51,041 nucleotides of DNA. Origin: Chlorobiaceae bacterium. GTDB lineage: Bacteria > Bacteroidota > Chlorobiia > Chlorobiales > Chlorobiaceae. The stretch is from the NCBI GenBank assembly GCA_012972835.1, contig JABDHK010000022.1:1-51041 (forward strand). Reading direction: 5' to 3'. Below are positions 27,282 through 37,139 of this stretch, in pieces. The notes below the pieces were generated by a model, which was not told the DNA's origin, did no database searches, and was given only the letters and a program-made list of their open reading frames with translations. A program made the translations under genes and the position numbers. How positions within the stretch are numbered: position 1 is the first letter of the stretch; each line of letters starts with the position of its first letter.

Positions 27282-28700
27282 ATGACAAAACTCTCAAAAA
27301 CATCCATTCCGGAAATAGTTTACCGTATCGGCGACCTTGCCGATAAAGAGAGCTTGAGTTGTTACCTGGTCGGCGGCTATGTCCGCGACATGATCATGAA
27401 AAGGCCCTGTGCCGATATCGATATCATGGTCATCGGCGACCCCCTCCCTTTTGCACAAAATATTTGCGACAAACTGCATGGCAGAAATTTTGTTCTCTTT
27501 GAACGATTCCGTACCGCTCAGCTTGAGCTTTCCGATGCAAAACAGGGCCCCTTCAAAGTTGAACTTGTAGGAGCACGCAAAGAGTCCTATAATGCAGAAT
27601 CAAGAAAGCCGGTAACCCTCATAGGAACGCTCGACGACGATCTTTCACGGCGGGATTTTACCATCAACGCACTTGCACTGGTGCTGAACAACGAGGGCAG
27701 AAACCAGATCCTCGACCACTTTCACGGGGTTGATGACCTCAACTCCCGCATACTGAGAACACCGCTTGATCCTGAACAAACATTTTCTGATGATCCGTTA
27801 CGTATGATGAGGGCTGCCCGGTTTGCCGCCCAACTTGATTTCAGGCTGCTTCCTGAAGTGGTTGAAGCCATGAAGAGTATGCGCGAAAGGATTCGGATTG
27901 TATCAATGGAGAGGGTCAGCCTGGAATTTTTTAAAATCATGCTCTCCCCCCGTCCATCTACGGGGCTGATAACGCTCCATGAAACCGGAGTGTTGAAGGA
28001 GATCATGCCGGAAGTTGCGGCAATGGCCGGCATTGAACAGTTTGACGGACTCGGGCACAAGGATACCCTCTTCCACACCTTCCAGGTTATTGACAATGTT
28101 GCCGCAAAGTCCGAAAACCTGTGGCTTCGAATTGCTGCACTGCTGCACGACATCGGTAAACCGGCAACAAAACGCTTTACAAAGAGTGCCGGGTGGAGCT
28201 TTCACGGTCACGATGCTGTAGGAATAAGAATCGTGGAGAAAATTTTCAAATACATGCGCTGGCCGATTGATCCTCTTGCTTATGTCCAGAAAATGGTACG
28301 TCTTCATCACCGTCCCATTCCGTTGTCAAAAGAGGAGATTTCTGATTCAGCCATCCGCCGTCTTATGTTCGATGCCGGAGAAGATCTCCAGGATCTCATG
28401 AACCTCTGCCGGGCAGATGTCACCAGTAAAAATCCGAGAAAAGTGTGTCAGATCATGAGCAACTTCAATCATGTGGAAAAAAAGATTAATGAAGTTGGCG
28501 AAAAAGACCTTCTTGCTAAATGGCGTCCCCCTATCAGCGGCCAGGATATTATGGATACTCTCGGCCTCACAGAAGGAAAAGTGGTTGGCATGATAAAAAA
28601 AAGAATGGAGAATGCCGTTATCGACGGAGTTATCCCCTACGACAGAGATGCAGCTCTCGGCTTTATCAGAAAGCTTTACCAGGAGCTGCAAATGAAATAA
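27282..28700 (+). CDS. cca: CCA tRNA nucleotidyltransferase with HD domain
   Basis: Class II nucleotidyltransferase that adds or repairs the 3' CCA of tRNA. LVGGYVRDMIMKRPCADIDI has the GG and D-x-D motif, RRDFTINALAL the RRD motif, and EQTFSDDPLRMMRAARFAAQ the following region. From about residue 270 an HD domain is seen (IAALLHDIGKPATKRF), giving possible phosphatase or phosphodiesterase activity. A poly(A) polymerase is the alternative, but the HD domain and 472 aa favour Cca. Confidence 0.9.
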   Translation: MTKLSKTSIPEIVYRIGDLADKESLSCYLVGGYVRDMIMKRPCADIDIMVIGDPLPFAQNICDKLHGRNFVLFERFRTAQLELSDAKQGPFKVELVGARKESYNAESRKPVTLIGTLDDDLSRRDFTINALALVLNNEGRNQILDHFHGVDDLNSRILRTPLDPEQTFSDDPLRMMRAARFAAQLDFRLLPEVVEAMKSMRERIRIVSMERVSLEFFKIMLSPRPSTGLITLHETGVLKEIMPEVAAMAGIEQFDGLGHKDTLFHTFQVIDNVAAKSENLWLRIAALLHDIGKPATKRFTKSAGWSFHGHDAVGIRIVEKIFKYMRWPIDPLAYVQKMVRLHHRPIPLSKEEISDSAIRRLMFDAGEDLQDLMNLCRADVTSKNPRKVCQIMSNFNHVEKKINEVGEKDLLAKWRPPISGQDIMDTLGLTEGKVVGMIKKRMENAVIDGVIPYDRDAALGFIRKLYQELQMK

Positions 28701-28793
28701 AAGAGTGGCGGCTCTTTCCCTGGAACCGTGGGTTTTCATGGTTCCTGTTACTATATTTTGCAAATACCACAACATACTAAACTGATCCTGACT

Positions 28794-30098
28794 GTGATAC
28801 CACGTTATTCACCAAAAGACATGTCGGCAATCTGGACTGAAGAAGCAAAATTCCAGCGTTGGCTTCAGCTTGAAATTGCCGCTGTTGAGGCACGCATGGA
28901 GGCTGGCCTTGTGCCTGAACATGCACTTTCTGCCATCAAACAGAATGCATCATTCAACGTTGAAGAAATTCTTGAGATTGAGAAAGAGACAAAACACGAT
29001 GTCATTGCTTTTCTGACCAACGTTGCCGGTTATGTCGGCCCTGACTCCCGCTATATCCACGAAGGACTCACCTCCTCGGATGTGGTTGATACCTGCCTTG
29101 CCATGCAGATGCGTGATGCCGGTAAAATCCTTGTGGCCGATATCGAGCGTCTCATAGAGGTGCTTGCAAAACGAGCTGCAGAGTTCAAGTACACCATTGA
29201 AATGGGCAGAACCCACGGCATCCACGCGGAGCCAACCACCTTCGGGCTGAAGCTGCTCTTGTGGCATCAGGAAATGCTGCGTAACCTTGAGCGGATGAAC
29301 AAGGCAGTTGCCACCATTTCTGTCGGTAAAATCTCCGGGGCTGTTGGAACCTATCAGCACCTTTCACCCGATATCGAAGCCGTAGTGTGCCGAAAACTTG
29401 GTCTCGAACCATCATCGATATCAACCCAGATTCTCCAGCGAGATCGGCATGCTGAATTTGCAACAACACTTGCCATCATTGCCTCTTCTATCGAAAAATT
29501 CTCTGTTGAGCTGCGTCACCTGCAGCGTACGGAAGTCCGTGAAGCTGAAGAGTTTTTCAGCAAGGGACAAAAAGGCAGCTCCGCCATGCCCCACAAGCGC
29601 AACCCGATTACCTTTGAACGCCTTACAGGACTGGCCCGCGTTGTTCGGTCAAACTCGATTGCAGCCATGGAAAACGTTGCTCTCTGGCACGAACGTGATA
29701 TCTCCCACTCTTCGGTCGAACGCATCATCATGCCCGACTCAACCACAGCGCTCTGCTACATGCTTCGCACTTTCAGCGAAGCTCTCGACACCCTGCTGGT
29801 CTATCCTGAAAGAATGGAGGAAAATTTCAACTCATCCTACGGCCTTACAACCTCGCAGACCCTTCTCCTTGCCCTGACAGCCAAAGGCCTGACCCGAGAA
29901 GATGCATACCGGCTTGTACAGCGCAACGCCATGGAAAGCTGGTCGACAAAAGTTCACCTGCGTGAACTGGTGCTGAATGACGAAGAGCTCCAGAAACACT
30001 TCACCCCTGAAGAGGTCGCCGACCTTTTCAGCTTTGAAAACATCCTGAAAAAGCTGAAAAACAGCGTCGATATTATCTTCAAACGCAACGGGCTCTAA
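28794..30098 (+). CDS. purB: adenylosuccinate lyase PurB
   Basis: Cleaves SAICAR and adenylosuccinate in purine synthesis. The fumarase-superfamily signature is [32 protein letters not shown] and [17 protein letters not shown] bind substrate and supply the catalytic His. The start is set at the GTG at 28794 ([14 protein letters not shown]), since the family begins just there; an in-frame codon at 28728 adds 22 residues unlike PurB. Length of 434 aa is standard. A strong terminator follows. Confidence 0.94.
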   Translation: MIPRYSPKDMSAIWTEEAKFQRWLQLEIAAVEARMEAGLVPEHALSAIKQNASFNVEEILEIEKETKHDVIAFLTNVAGYVGPDSRYIHEGLTSSDVVDTCLAMQMRDAGKILVADIERLIEVLAKRAAEFKYTIEMGRTHGIHAEPTTFGLKLLLWHQEMLRNLERMNKAVATISVGKISGAVGTYQHLSPDIEAVVCRKLGLEPSSISTQILQRDRHAEFATTLAIIASSIEKFSVELRHLQRTEVREAEEFFSKGQKGSSAMPHKRNPITFERLTGLARVVRSNSIAAMENVALWHERDISHSSVERIIMPDSTTALCYMLRTFSEALDTLLVYPERMEENFNSSYGLTTSQTLLLALTAKGLTREDAYRLVQRNAMESWSTKVHLRELVLNDEELQKHFTPEEVADLFSFENILKKLKNSVDIIFKRNGL

Positions 30099-30133
30099 AC
30101 CCTGACAGCAAATCCCTGCATCCCTTCTGCTCA

Positions 30134-30168
30134 GAACTCCGCAACATTATAATTGCGGAGTTCTTGTT
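30134..30168 (+). terminator. rho-independent terminator after purB
   Basis: Perfect 11-bp stem GAACTCCGCAA / TTGCGGAGTTC with loop CATTATAA, followed by TTGTTT. It lies 35 nt after the purB stop. Confidence 0.85.
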
Positions 30169-30350
30169 TATAACCTCATAAGAGGTAACACTTTCCACAT
30201 TCATCCCCATTTTTGCCTGATTATTTCAGGCTGAAACTGCCCTATGGCCACTTTTTTTTACAAAAATATTGAACATCTTAATATTATTTACATTTTTGTA
30301 TTTTTTTATTAATTATTTTATCTTACTTTTGAATTGAACCTTAATTATTA

Positions 30351-30545
30351 ATGCATAATCAACGCGATACAAAAAAAAGGAGGCAAGCCATAACCGGACT
30401 CTCAAGTGACCATGATTACCATAAGAGAAACCTCTCTTGCCGTATTCCTGAAACTATAGACAAGTTAAGGAGGTTTATCCTGGAGAGCTTCTCCATCACT
30501 GACTCAGCAACAAAAAGTAAGGATCAACATTATGAAAAAAACTGA
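30351..30545 (+). CDS. doubtful 64-aa ORF upstream of amtB
   Basis: A basic peptide starting MHNQRDTKKRRQAITGLSSD with no recognised family, in a very AT-rich 600-nt gap between the purB terminator and amtB. There is no ribosome site before the ATG. The 12 bases before it (CCTTAATTATTA) resemble the sequence just before the first amtB ATG (CTTAAATTATTA), so the gap may contain a duplicated leader. It could be a real small gene tied to nitrogen status or simply leader DNA. Confidence 0.25.
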   Translation: MHNQRDTKKRRQAITGLSSDHDYHKRNLSCRIPETIDKLRRFILESFSITDSATKSKDQHYEKN

Positions 30546-30765
30546 AACCAAAGGGACTTCATTTTTTTCGGCTTGTTAACATAAACAACATATTTTTTAT
30601 TGCATAAAAGCGGAAAAACATAAAATTATTTACCTTATTGTATGTTTTTTTTAATAAAATCTCTTATTTTTTAAACGTCCCTTAAATTATTAACCATCAA
30701 TGATTATGAAATCAGCAACCATAAGCCCCGGCAGGGGTGACTATTTTGCCCGAATCAGGGAAAAT

Positions 30766-32250
30766 ATGTCAAAACAAAAAAACTGGAAACTTGGGTTAAC
30801 CATTTTTGCAGGAAAGATGATCGGACTTTTTCTGGTCCTTTTAGCTATGTCATCGTTTACCGGAATTGTAGGACTGCCTGCTATGGCAGCAGCTCCTGCC
30901 TACACTCCTATGGAAACGAATCTGGTTAATTCCATAAACACTGTATGGACTCTGGTAGCTGCCTTCCTGGTATTTGGCATGCAGGCAGGTTTTGTTATGC
31001 TGGAAGCTGGTTTTGCCAGAAAACGTGAAACTGTTAACGTATTGATAGAGTGCGTTCTGGATACAGCTATTTGCGGTATCTCATTCTGGGCAATCGGTTA
31101 TGCCTTCATGTTCAGTGAAGGAAATGGTTTTATCGGGCAGCACTGGTTCTTCCTGCAAGGTGCTCCTAATGCTTATCAAACAACCGGCGTAGCGTTACTG
31201 GCACACTGGATATTCCAGTTTGCCTTTGCCGACACAGCTTCTACCATTACTTCCGGCGCGATGATCGGCCGTACCAGTTTCCGTGGGGATATCCTTTACA
31301 GTATTGTTGTCACAGCTCTTATTTATCCAATCATTGGTCACTGGGCATGGGGACCTGATGGATTCCTGGCAACAATGGGCAGCAAGGGAAATTTCTTGCC
31401 TGAATTAGGCCAGCCATTCCGCGACTTTGCCGGATCAACAGTTGTACATACTATCGGTGGTATGGTTTCGTTAGCTGGAGCTATTGTTTTAGGACCCCGT
31501 ATCGGGCGCGTCTTCCTGCGTGATGACAAAGAGAGAGGCGGCTTGCCAGCTGCACACAACCTTCCGGTTGCTGTAACAGGCGCATTCCTCTTGTGGTTTG
31601 GATGGTATGGCTTTAACCCTGGCAGCACCCTTTCAGCTATGGATGCCATCGGTATTGGTCGTGTGGCTGCAAATACAACACTGGCAGCTTGCGGTGGCGC
31701 ACTCAGTGCGATGTTCCTTGCTTTTTATGCTGGCGCTTTCAAAGGAAAATTTGATGTCAGCTTTTCGGTAAACGGATTGTTGGGTGGTTTGGTTGCAATC
31801 ACCGCACCATGCTACTGGGTTTCACCGTTTGGAGCTATCATTATCGGTCTTATTGCTGGTATTCTTGTTTTTTCCGGCATCTACCTGCTTGAATATCTTC
31901 GTATTGATGATCCTGTAGGTGCTGTTTCTGTTCATGGTATATGTGGTATCTTCGGCACCTGGGCTATCGGTCTTTTTGCTACTGGTGAGTTCGGAGCTTC
32001 TACACCAATTGGCGCTGATAACAGTGCACCTGTAACAGGACTTTTCTATGGAGGAGGATGGGATGTATTCATTGCCCAGTTTATTGGAAATGCAATCATT
32101 ACATCAGCAACCTTTATTGTAGCACTCATCGTGATGTGGGTAATTAATAAATTACCATATCCATTTAAATTACGTGTTGAGGCTGAAGGTGAAACCGGCG
32201 TTGGTGGACTGGATGTTTTTGAGCATGGCGCAGAAGCATATACCAACTGA
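30766..32250 (+). CDS. amtB: ammonium transporter AmtB
   Basis: Eleven-helix trimeric ammonium channel of the inner membrane. The start at 30766 is chosen because AGGG lies before it and it opens a signal-peptide-like segment (MIGLFLVLLAMSSFTGIV followed by PAMAAAP); an ATG at 30700 adds 22 residues. GMQAGFVMLEAGFARKRETV, STVVHTIGGMVSLAGA and GAVSVHGICGIFGTWAIGLF carry the twin pore histidines. glnK follows at 128 nt, the usual pair in which the PII protein plugs the channel when nitrogen is plentiful. Confidence 0.95.
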   Translation: MSKQKNWKLGLTIFAGKMIGLFLVLLAMSSFTGIVGLPAMAAAPAYTPMETNLVNSINTVWTLVAAFLVFGMQAGFVMLEAGFARKRETVNVLIECVLDTAICGISFWAIGYAFMFSEGNGFIGQHWFFLQGAPNAYQTTGVALLAHWIFQFAFADTASTITSGAMIGRTSFRGDILYSIVVTALIYPIIGHWAWGPDGFLATMGSKGNFLPELGQPFRDFAGSTVVHTIGGMVSLAGAIVLGPRIGRVFLRDDKERGGLPAAHNLPVAVTGAFLLWFGWYGFNPGSTLSAMDAIGIGRVAANTTLAACGGALSAMFLAFYAGAFKGKFDVSFSVNGLLGGLVAITAPCYWVSPFGAIIIGLIAGILVFSGIYLLEYLRIDDPVGAVSVHGICGIFGTWAIGLFATGEFGASTPIGADNSAPVTGLFYGGGWDVFIAQFIGNAIITSATFIVALIVMWVINKLPYPFKLRVEAEGETGVGGLDVFEHGAEAYTN

Positions 32251-32377
32251 TTGGAATGCATTTGAATGGGAACAGGAACAATTTTTTATCCTGTTTCCAT
32301 TCAGCTTAAGATCATAAAATGGTAACTTTGTAAGGTTGCATTTTCAAATGCATTAAATTACTAAAATCATATCGATT

Positions 32378-32725
32378 ATGAAAAAAATTGAAGCCATTAT
32401 AAGGCGCTCCAAATTTGAAGAGGTTAAAGCGGCACTGCACGCCATTGATATCGACTTCTTTTCCTATACCGAATCCTACGGAGTAGGAAATGAAAGAAAG
32501 AAGAAAGATGTATTCCGTGGCTCTGCTAATACTGATTATATTTCTCGTTTAACGTTATCAATTGTTGTCCGTGACGTCAATCTTCAGAAAACAGTTGCCT
32601 GTCTTTTGAAATCAGCTTATACCGGTGAAGTGGGTGATGGCAAGATCTTCGTCTGGCCTATTGAAGAGTCCTATCGTATCCGTACCGGCGAGAGTGGTGA
32701 TGATTCCATGTATAACAAGGATTAA
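32378..32725 (+). CDS. glnK: PII nitrogen regulatory protein (GlnK type) lacking Tyr51
   Basis: Trimeric sensor of 2-oxoglutarate and ATP/ADP that gates AmtB. MKKIEAIIRRSKFEEVKAAL, the B-loop TGEVGDGKIFV and the C-terminal YRIRTGE are intact. The T-loop is changed: by plain numbering from the start, position 46 is Phe and position 51 is Asn (FRGSANTD) where E. coli GlnB has Tyr46 and the uridylylated Tyr51, and position 39 is Glu instead of Gln. So it should not be uridylylated at the usual site. Pairing with amtB argues that channel control is kept. Confidence 0.92.
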   Translation: MKKIEAIIRRSKFEEVKAALHAIDIDFFSYTESYGVGNERKKKDVFRGSANTDYISRLTLSIVVRDVNLQKTVACLLKSAYTGEVGDGKIFVWPIEESYRIRTGESGDDSMYNKD

Positions 32726-32767
32726 GAAGAGCTGCAACACACGATCAATCTCAAGGTTGAACCAGAC

Positions 32768-32791
32768 AAAAGGAGTCTCAGGACTCCTTTT
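32768..32791. terminator. bidirectional terminator between glnK and pgi
   Basis: Stem AAAAGGAGTC / GACTCCTTTT with loop TCAG. The A-run and T-run on the two sides let it serve glnK on the plus strand and pgi on the minus strand. Confidence 0.85.
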
Positions 32792-32833
32792 GTGCTTCAC
32801 AAATCGCCTTCCCTCTACCATCCATTGTAGCAA

Positions 32834-34534
32834 TCAAATATCATCAAAGAATGAGAGCTGTGGACTTGCTGAGGTTGTTCCCTTCAAGCGGTAATCCCGA
32901 TAAGCATTGATCAGGGCATTGGTAGAACCGTCATGAGTGGTAACCCTGACATCTCCCTGAATTTCAGGAAAAATGGTTTTAGCCAGCTGTTTTCCAAGCT
33001 CGACACCCCACTGATCGAAGGAGTTGACCTCCCAGATAATCCCCTGAACAAATACCTTATGCTCATACATGGCAATGAGGCTTCCGAGTGTAAAGGGATT
33101 AAGCTCATTGAGAAGAATGGTATTGGTCGGCCTGTTGCCGGGAAATACCTTGTGCGGAAGCAGCTTGCTGAGTTCTGAAGGATCACAACCTGCAGCTTCA
33201 AGCTCCTGGCGAACCTCATGTTCCTCTTTGCCTTTCATAAGAGCTTCGGTCTGCGCAAAACAGTTTGCAAGCAGGATATCATGATGCTCCCCTATCGGAT
33301 TCTGGGATTTAAGCGGCACAATAAAATCTGCTGGAATAAAATCAGGCCCCTGATGCAGTAGCTGAAAAAAAGCATGCTGAGAGTTGGTTCCTGGTTCACC
33401 CCAAATCACTGGGCCGGTTGCATACTCCACGGCATAGCCCTGTCGGTTAACCCTTTTGCCGTTACTCTCCATATCAAGCTGCTGAAGATAGGCTGAAAAA
33501 CGATGCATATACTGATCGTAGGGAATAACGGCGTGAGATGAAACATCAAAAAAATTGTTGTACCAGATACCGAGCACGGCAAGAAGAACAGGGATATTTC
33601 GTTCAAGTGGCTCATTCAGAAAATGCTGGTCCATGGCATACGCACCGTCAAGCAGCTCCTGAAAACGGTCAAAACCAAGATAGAGAGCTATGGAAAGTCC
33701 TATGGAAGACCAAAGGGAATAACGTCCGCCAACCCAATCCCAGAACCTGAACATGTTGGCTTCGTCAATACCGAATTCGACAACTTTTGCCCGGTTGGTT
33801 GAAACTGCAATAAAATGCTTTGCAATATGCGATTCAAGGTGAGCATAGGTTAAAAACCATTCACGGGCACTCATGGCATTGGTCAATGTCTCCTGGGTAG
33901 TAAAGGTTTTTGAGGCAATGATAAAGAGTGTGGTTTCCGGATTGAGCTTTTTTACTGTCTCGCTGATATGGGTTCCATCAATATTTGAGACAAAATGTAC
34001 CTGAAGGCCTCCATGAGCAAAGGGGCGGAGCGCCTCGGTTACCATGCAGGGACCAAGATCTGAGCCACCGATACCAATATTGACGATATCAGTCATCGTT
34101 TGTCCTGTGTATCCCTTCCACTTGCCCGATATAACCCTTTCACAGCAGAGCTTCATCTGCTGAAGCACATCAGCAATTTCCCTTGAAACATCAAGCCCGT
34201 CAATCTCAAGAGCATAGCCAGGTGGCCTTCGAAGAGCCGTATGCAACACCGAACGGTTTTCTGTAACATTGATTCTCTCTCCATTAAACATCTCACCCCG
34301 CATTTTTTCCACTCCTGCACAACGTGCCAGCTCCAGAAGCAGCTCCATGGTATGAGCCGTAATCCTGTTTTTTGAATAATCAAGCATCAGCTCCCCACTG
34401 GAGATCGAAAACTGCTCAAACCGGGTAGCATCTTCATGGAATAGCTCCCGCATGTGCAGGTTGTCGATTTTCTGTCTGTGCGACACAAGAGCACTCCATG
34501 CTCCGCTTCGTGATAGATCCATATTGTTTATCAT
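32834..34534 (-). CDS. pgi: glucose-6-phosphate isomerase
   Basis: Interconverts glucose 6-phosphate and fructose 6-phosphate. [18 protein letters not shown]-like residues ([18 protein letters not shown]) form PGI signature 1, and [16 protein letters not shown] follows NSFDQW as signature 2. The catalytic Glu-His region reads [13 protein letters not shown]. Of several possible starts (TTG 34576, ATG 34534, ATG 34522), 34534 gives about 566 aa, close to the family's 549; none has a clear ribosome site. The upstream anti-sigma-type ATPase gene ends within 40 nt. Confidence 0.94.
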   Translation of the reverse strand: MINNMDLSRSGAWSALVSHRQKIDNLHMRELFHEDATRFEQFSISSGELMLDYSKNRITAHTMELLLELARCAGVEKMRGEMFNGERINVTENRSVLHTALRRPPGYALEIDGLDVSREIADVLQQMKLCCERVISGKWKGYTGQTMTDIVNIGIGGSDLGPCMVTEALRPFAHGGLQVHFVSNIDGTHISETVKKLNPETTLFIIASKTFTTQETLTNAMSAREWFLTYAHLESHIAKHFIAVSTNRAKVVEFGIDEANMFRFWDWVGGRYSLWSSIGLSIALYLGFDRFQELLDGAYAMDQHFLNEPLERNIPVLLAVLGIWYNNFFDVSSHAVIPYDQYMHRFSAYLQQLDMESNGKRVNRQGYAVEYATGPVIWGEPGTNSQHAFFQLLHQGPDFIPADFIVPLKSQNPIGEHHDILLANCFAQTEALMKGKEEHEVRQELEAAGCDPSELSKLLPHKVFPGNRPTNTILLNELNPFTLGSLIAMYEHKVFVQGIIWEVNSFDQWGVELGKQLAKTIFPEIQGDVRVTTHDGSTNALINAYRDYRLKGTTSASPQLSFFDDI

Positions 34535-34572
34535 TAAAATATTAAGCCGGGTATAACTGGAAAAGAGAATTT

Positions 34573-34980
34573 TCAATAGGGAATATAATGCAACATCAGC
34601 GTCGAACCATCGTTGTTACGTTCAAGACCGATTATTTCAGCGATGCTCCTGATGATATAGACACCTCTACCTGACAGGGTTAAACGATTTACGGGATCAG
34701 CAGGATTTGGAAGGTCATCAGGATTAAACCCGGGACCGCAATCCCTGATCGATACTTGAAGCCAGTTGGCGGCAGCAGTAAACCGACACGATACGGTCAA
34801 ATCATCACGCTCGGCATTGCCATGTTTGACCGCATTGACGTATGCCTCTTTCATGGAAAGCTGAAGTGAGTCGGTAAACGCACGACTATACCCCTCGCAC
34901 TCTGAAAAGTTCAGAATAAAATCATAGAGTGTGTTGTATTCCGAGTATCTGCCGGACAAAACAATTTCACTATGCTTCAT
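34573..34980 (-). CDS. RsbW-like ATP-binding regulatory protein (anti-sigma type)
   Basis: GHKL ATPase fold of the RsbW/SpoIIAB type: N-box [13 protein letters not shown]1-box [14 protein letters not shown]2-box [15 protein letters not shown]. Such proteins bind sigma factors or anti-sigma antagonists and phosphorylate the latter. The start at 34980 ([15 protein letters not shown]) fits the domain; a TTG at 35079 would add 33 residues with five cysteines (SCCIPLCPCGCS), which is unusual. No sigma factor or antagonist is adjacent, so the partner is unknown. It directly precedes pgi. Confidence 0.78.
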   Translation of the reverse strand: MKHSEIVLSGRYSEYNTLYDFILNFSECEGYSRAFTDSLQLSMKEAYVNAVKHGNAERDDLTVSCRFTAAANWLQVSIRDCGPGFNPDDLPNPADPVNRLTLSGRGVYIIRSIAEIIGLERNNDGSTLMLHYIPY

Positions 34981-35236
34981 CTGATGGGTACCGTAACAAA
35001 ATGGTTGTACGACGCTGCAGCCACATGGACAAAGTGGAATACAACAACTTTTTCCTTCATTTTTTAATACAAAGCTCAAAACATCCTAATATTTTATTAC
35101 TTATTTGTATAATTTTATGATTTATCTATATTGTAAGGATGGTTATCTTAAAGATGCGAAAGTTTTTTTAAGGGATCAAACACAATAAAATGAGTGATCA
35201 CACACAACTGAAAGAAACAGAAACAGGAGTAACGCA

Positions 35237-35902
35237 ATGAAAAAAACAGCAAAACTTTTAAGCCTTGCCGTCGCATTGTTTGCGGGATTAGGCGGTACAG
35301 CTCAAGCAGCGGACGGGTTTAAAATCGGCGCCGATGTAGTCAGCAGCTACGTATGGAGAGGCAGCGATATCGGTGATTCACCAGCAATTCAGCCTTCAGT
35401 GACATACACATTCCCTGGCAGCGGAGTTATTGTTGGAGCATGGGGTTCCTATGCTTTCACTAATAATGGCCTCGGAAGGTACAAGGAAGCCGATCTTTAT
35501 GCAACCCTACCTCTCGGACCTTTCAGTGCAACTTTAACTGATTATAATACAAATTCTTACGGAAGAGCATTTGATTATACCACTTCAGGCCCAAATACAC
35601 TTGAGGCAAGCGTAGGCTATGAAAAAGACGATCTCAGCCTGCTTGGAGCTATTAATATCGGTGGCGTTGATTATAATCATGCGAAATATTTAGAGGCTGG
35701 TTACAAGTTCTCCAGCAAAGATGGCTACACAGCAAAAGCGGTTATCGGCGCAGGCAACGAGGTAGAGTATGCTGCCGGCATGGGAACAGGCTTTAAAATC
35801 GTTAATCTTGGAATTTCCGTTTCAAAAGACAGATTCACCGGTGCCTATATCTACAACCCTGATACCGAAAAATCAAACCTTGTCTTTACAGCATCGTTCT
35901 AA
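35237..35902 (+). CDS. small outer-membrane beta-barrel, TorF-like porin
   Basis: MKKTAKLLSLAVALFAGLGG followed by TAQAAD is a signal peptide with Ala-x-Ala cleavage. The mature part begins with GADVVSSYVWRGSDIGDSPA, the 'SSYVWRG' pattern of the TorF/gcw_chp barrel family, alternates polar and apolar residues throughout and ends in Phe (LVFTASF). It is 221 aa. AGGAG lies before the ATG and a terminator follows, so it is a single-gene unit. Transported substrate unknown. Confidence 0.85.
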   Translation: MKKTAKLLSLAVALFAGLGGTAQAADGFKIGADVVSSYVWRGSDIGDSPAIQPSVTYTFPGSGVIVGAWGSYAFTNNGLGRYKEADLYATLPLGPFSATLTDYNTNSYGRAFDYTTSGPNTLEASVGYEKDDLSLLGAINIGGVDYNHAKYLEAGYKFSSKDGYTAKAVIGAGNEVEYAAGMGTGFKIVNLGISVSKDRFTGAYIYNPDTEKSNLVFTASF

Positions 35903-35949
35903 GACAATATTCCCTTCCCTGTTCTTTCTTTCCGTTAGGTTACAATATG

Positions 35950-35981
35950 AAAAAAGGAGCCCGCAAAGGCTCCTTTTTTTT
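35950..35981. terminator. bidirectional terminator after the porin gene
   Basis: Stem AAAAAGGAGCC / GGCTCCTTTTT with loop CGCAAA, followed by a T-run. It serves the porin gene and the convergent GNAT-fold gene. Confidence 0.9.
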
Positions 35982-35996
35982 ATATTGTCGGTCGGT

Positions 35997-37130
35997 CTAT
36001 ATATCAGCTTCGTAAATAACATACTCCTTGTAAGGCGTCCCCCCGATAACCTTTGCCAGCTTGCTCATAGCCTCGTTAGCTTTGAGCACCCAGCTCATCT
36101 CACTGGCAAACACACCGTGTTTTCCTCCGTAATCGGCAATCTCGGTGTTGAGTATACTGTCGACTCCCTTGTTACGGTATTCCGGCAGCACACCCATCGT
36201 AATGGTACGAACCATGGTAATATTGCGACTGTACCAGAGATATTTCAGCAGGCCAATGGGTGAAAAAGGATTGCCGTTAACATGTTTCAATGCCTGATTA
36301 ACATCGGGCAGAGAGAGTGAAAAACCGACAGTTCTCTTGTTCCGATCCTCGACAAAATAAATGTAATGGGGATTTGCAAGCGGCTTAAGGCTTTTGGCAA
36401 GAAAATTGAACTCCTTGTCGGTCATGGGAACGAAGCCCCAGTTTTTCTCCCATGCCTTGTTGTAAATGTCTCGAATACGTTCTATTTCCCCATCAAAGTC
36501 CTTCATGTTCATGATCCGTACCGTCAGTCCTTCCTTTTTCTTGACATGCTCCGCAATACGTCGCAGACGAGAAATATCGATAAGTTTTTGATCGATGTAC
36601 CATGCAAGCAGTTCCTGGCCAATATGGTGCCCATAGTTCAAAGCCAGATCATTGTAATAAGGAGGATTGTAGAGCATCAGAAAGACCGGAGGGCTGTCAT
36701 ATCCTTTTGTAAGCATACCGCACTGGTCGTTCATTGATGGAGTGATCGGGCCGCGCATGGCATTAAGCCCCTTCGCTTTCAGCCATTTCGCCGCAGCATC
36801 AAAAAGTGCATTGGCAATACCCTGATCATTGACACACTCAAAAAAGCCCCAGAACCCAACCTTATCGCTGTGCACCTGATTGTGCCGCCGGTTTTCAATT
36901 GCAGCAATAGTTCCCGCCATAACCCCATCTTTCCATGCCGTAAACATAGCGAGAGAGGCATGATCATACAAGGGAAACACTTTCGTATCAAGTGTCTTCA
37001 TATAATCATCAATAACCGGCGGAACCCAGTTTTTATTGAGCTCCGGATCATTGCGGTAGATCTGCCATGCAAACTTGATAAACTGCTTACGTTCCTTTTT
37101 GTCTCTGACCTGCCGGATCTCGATAGTCAT
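35997..37130 (-). CDS. GNAT-fold acyltransferase-like protein, 377 aa
   Basis: N-terminal MTIEIRQVRDKKERKQFIKF and AWQIYRNDPELNKNWVPPVI are typical of a two-domain GNAT-like family of unknown substrate (YghO-like). Conserved blocks include NAMRGPITPSMNDQCGMLTK, FLMLYNPPYYNDL and ITMGVLPEYRNKGVDSIL, the last resembling the acyl-CoA-binding motif. No signal peptide. It sits 9 nt after DAHP synthase on the same strand and is probably co-transcribed, but no link to aromatic synthesis is known. Confidence 0.75.
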   Translation of the reverse strand: MTIEIRQVRDKKERKQFIKFAWQIYRNDPELNKNWVPPVIDDYMKTLDTKVFPLYDHASLAMFTAWKDGVMAGTIAAIENRRHNQVHSDKVGFWGFFECVNDQGIANALFDAAAKWLKAKGLNAMRGPITPSMNDQCGMLTKGYDSPPVFLMLYNPPYYNDLALNYGHHIGQELLAWYIDQKLIDISRLRRIAEHVKKKEGLTVRIMNMKDFDGEIERIRDIYNKAWEKNWGFVPMTDKEFNFLAKSLKPLANPHYIYFVEDRNKRTVGFSLSLPDVNQALKHVNGNPFSPIGLLKYLWYSRNITMVRTITMGVLPEYRNKGVDSILNTEIADYGGKHGVFASEMSWVLKANEAMSKLAKVIGGTPYKEYVIYEADI

Positions 37131-37139
37131 AAAGGGTTT

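Noticed and set aside
30164-30765. Sigma-54 promoter before amtB
   Set aside because: TGGCCACTTTTTTTTA at about 30245 lacks the GC element at the correct spacing; no convincing -24/-12 pair.
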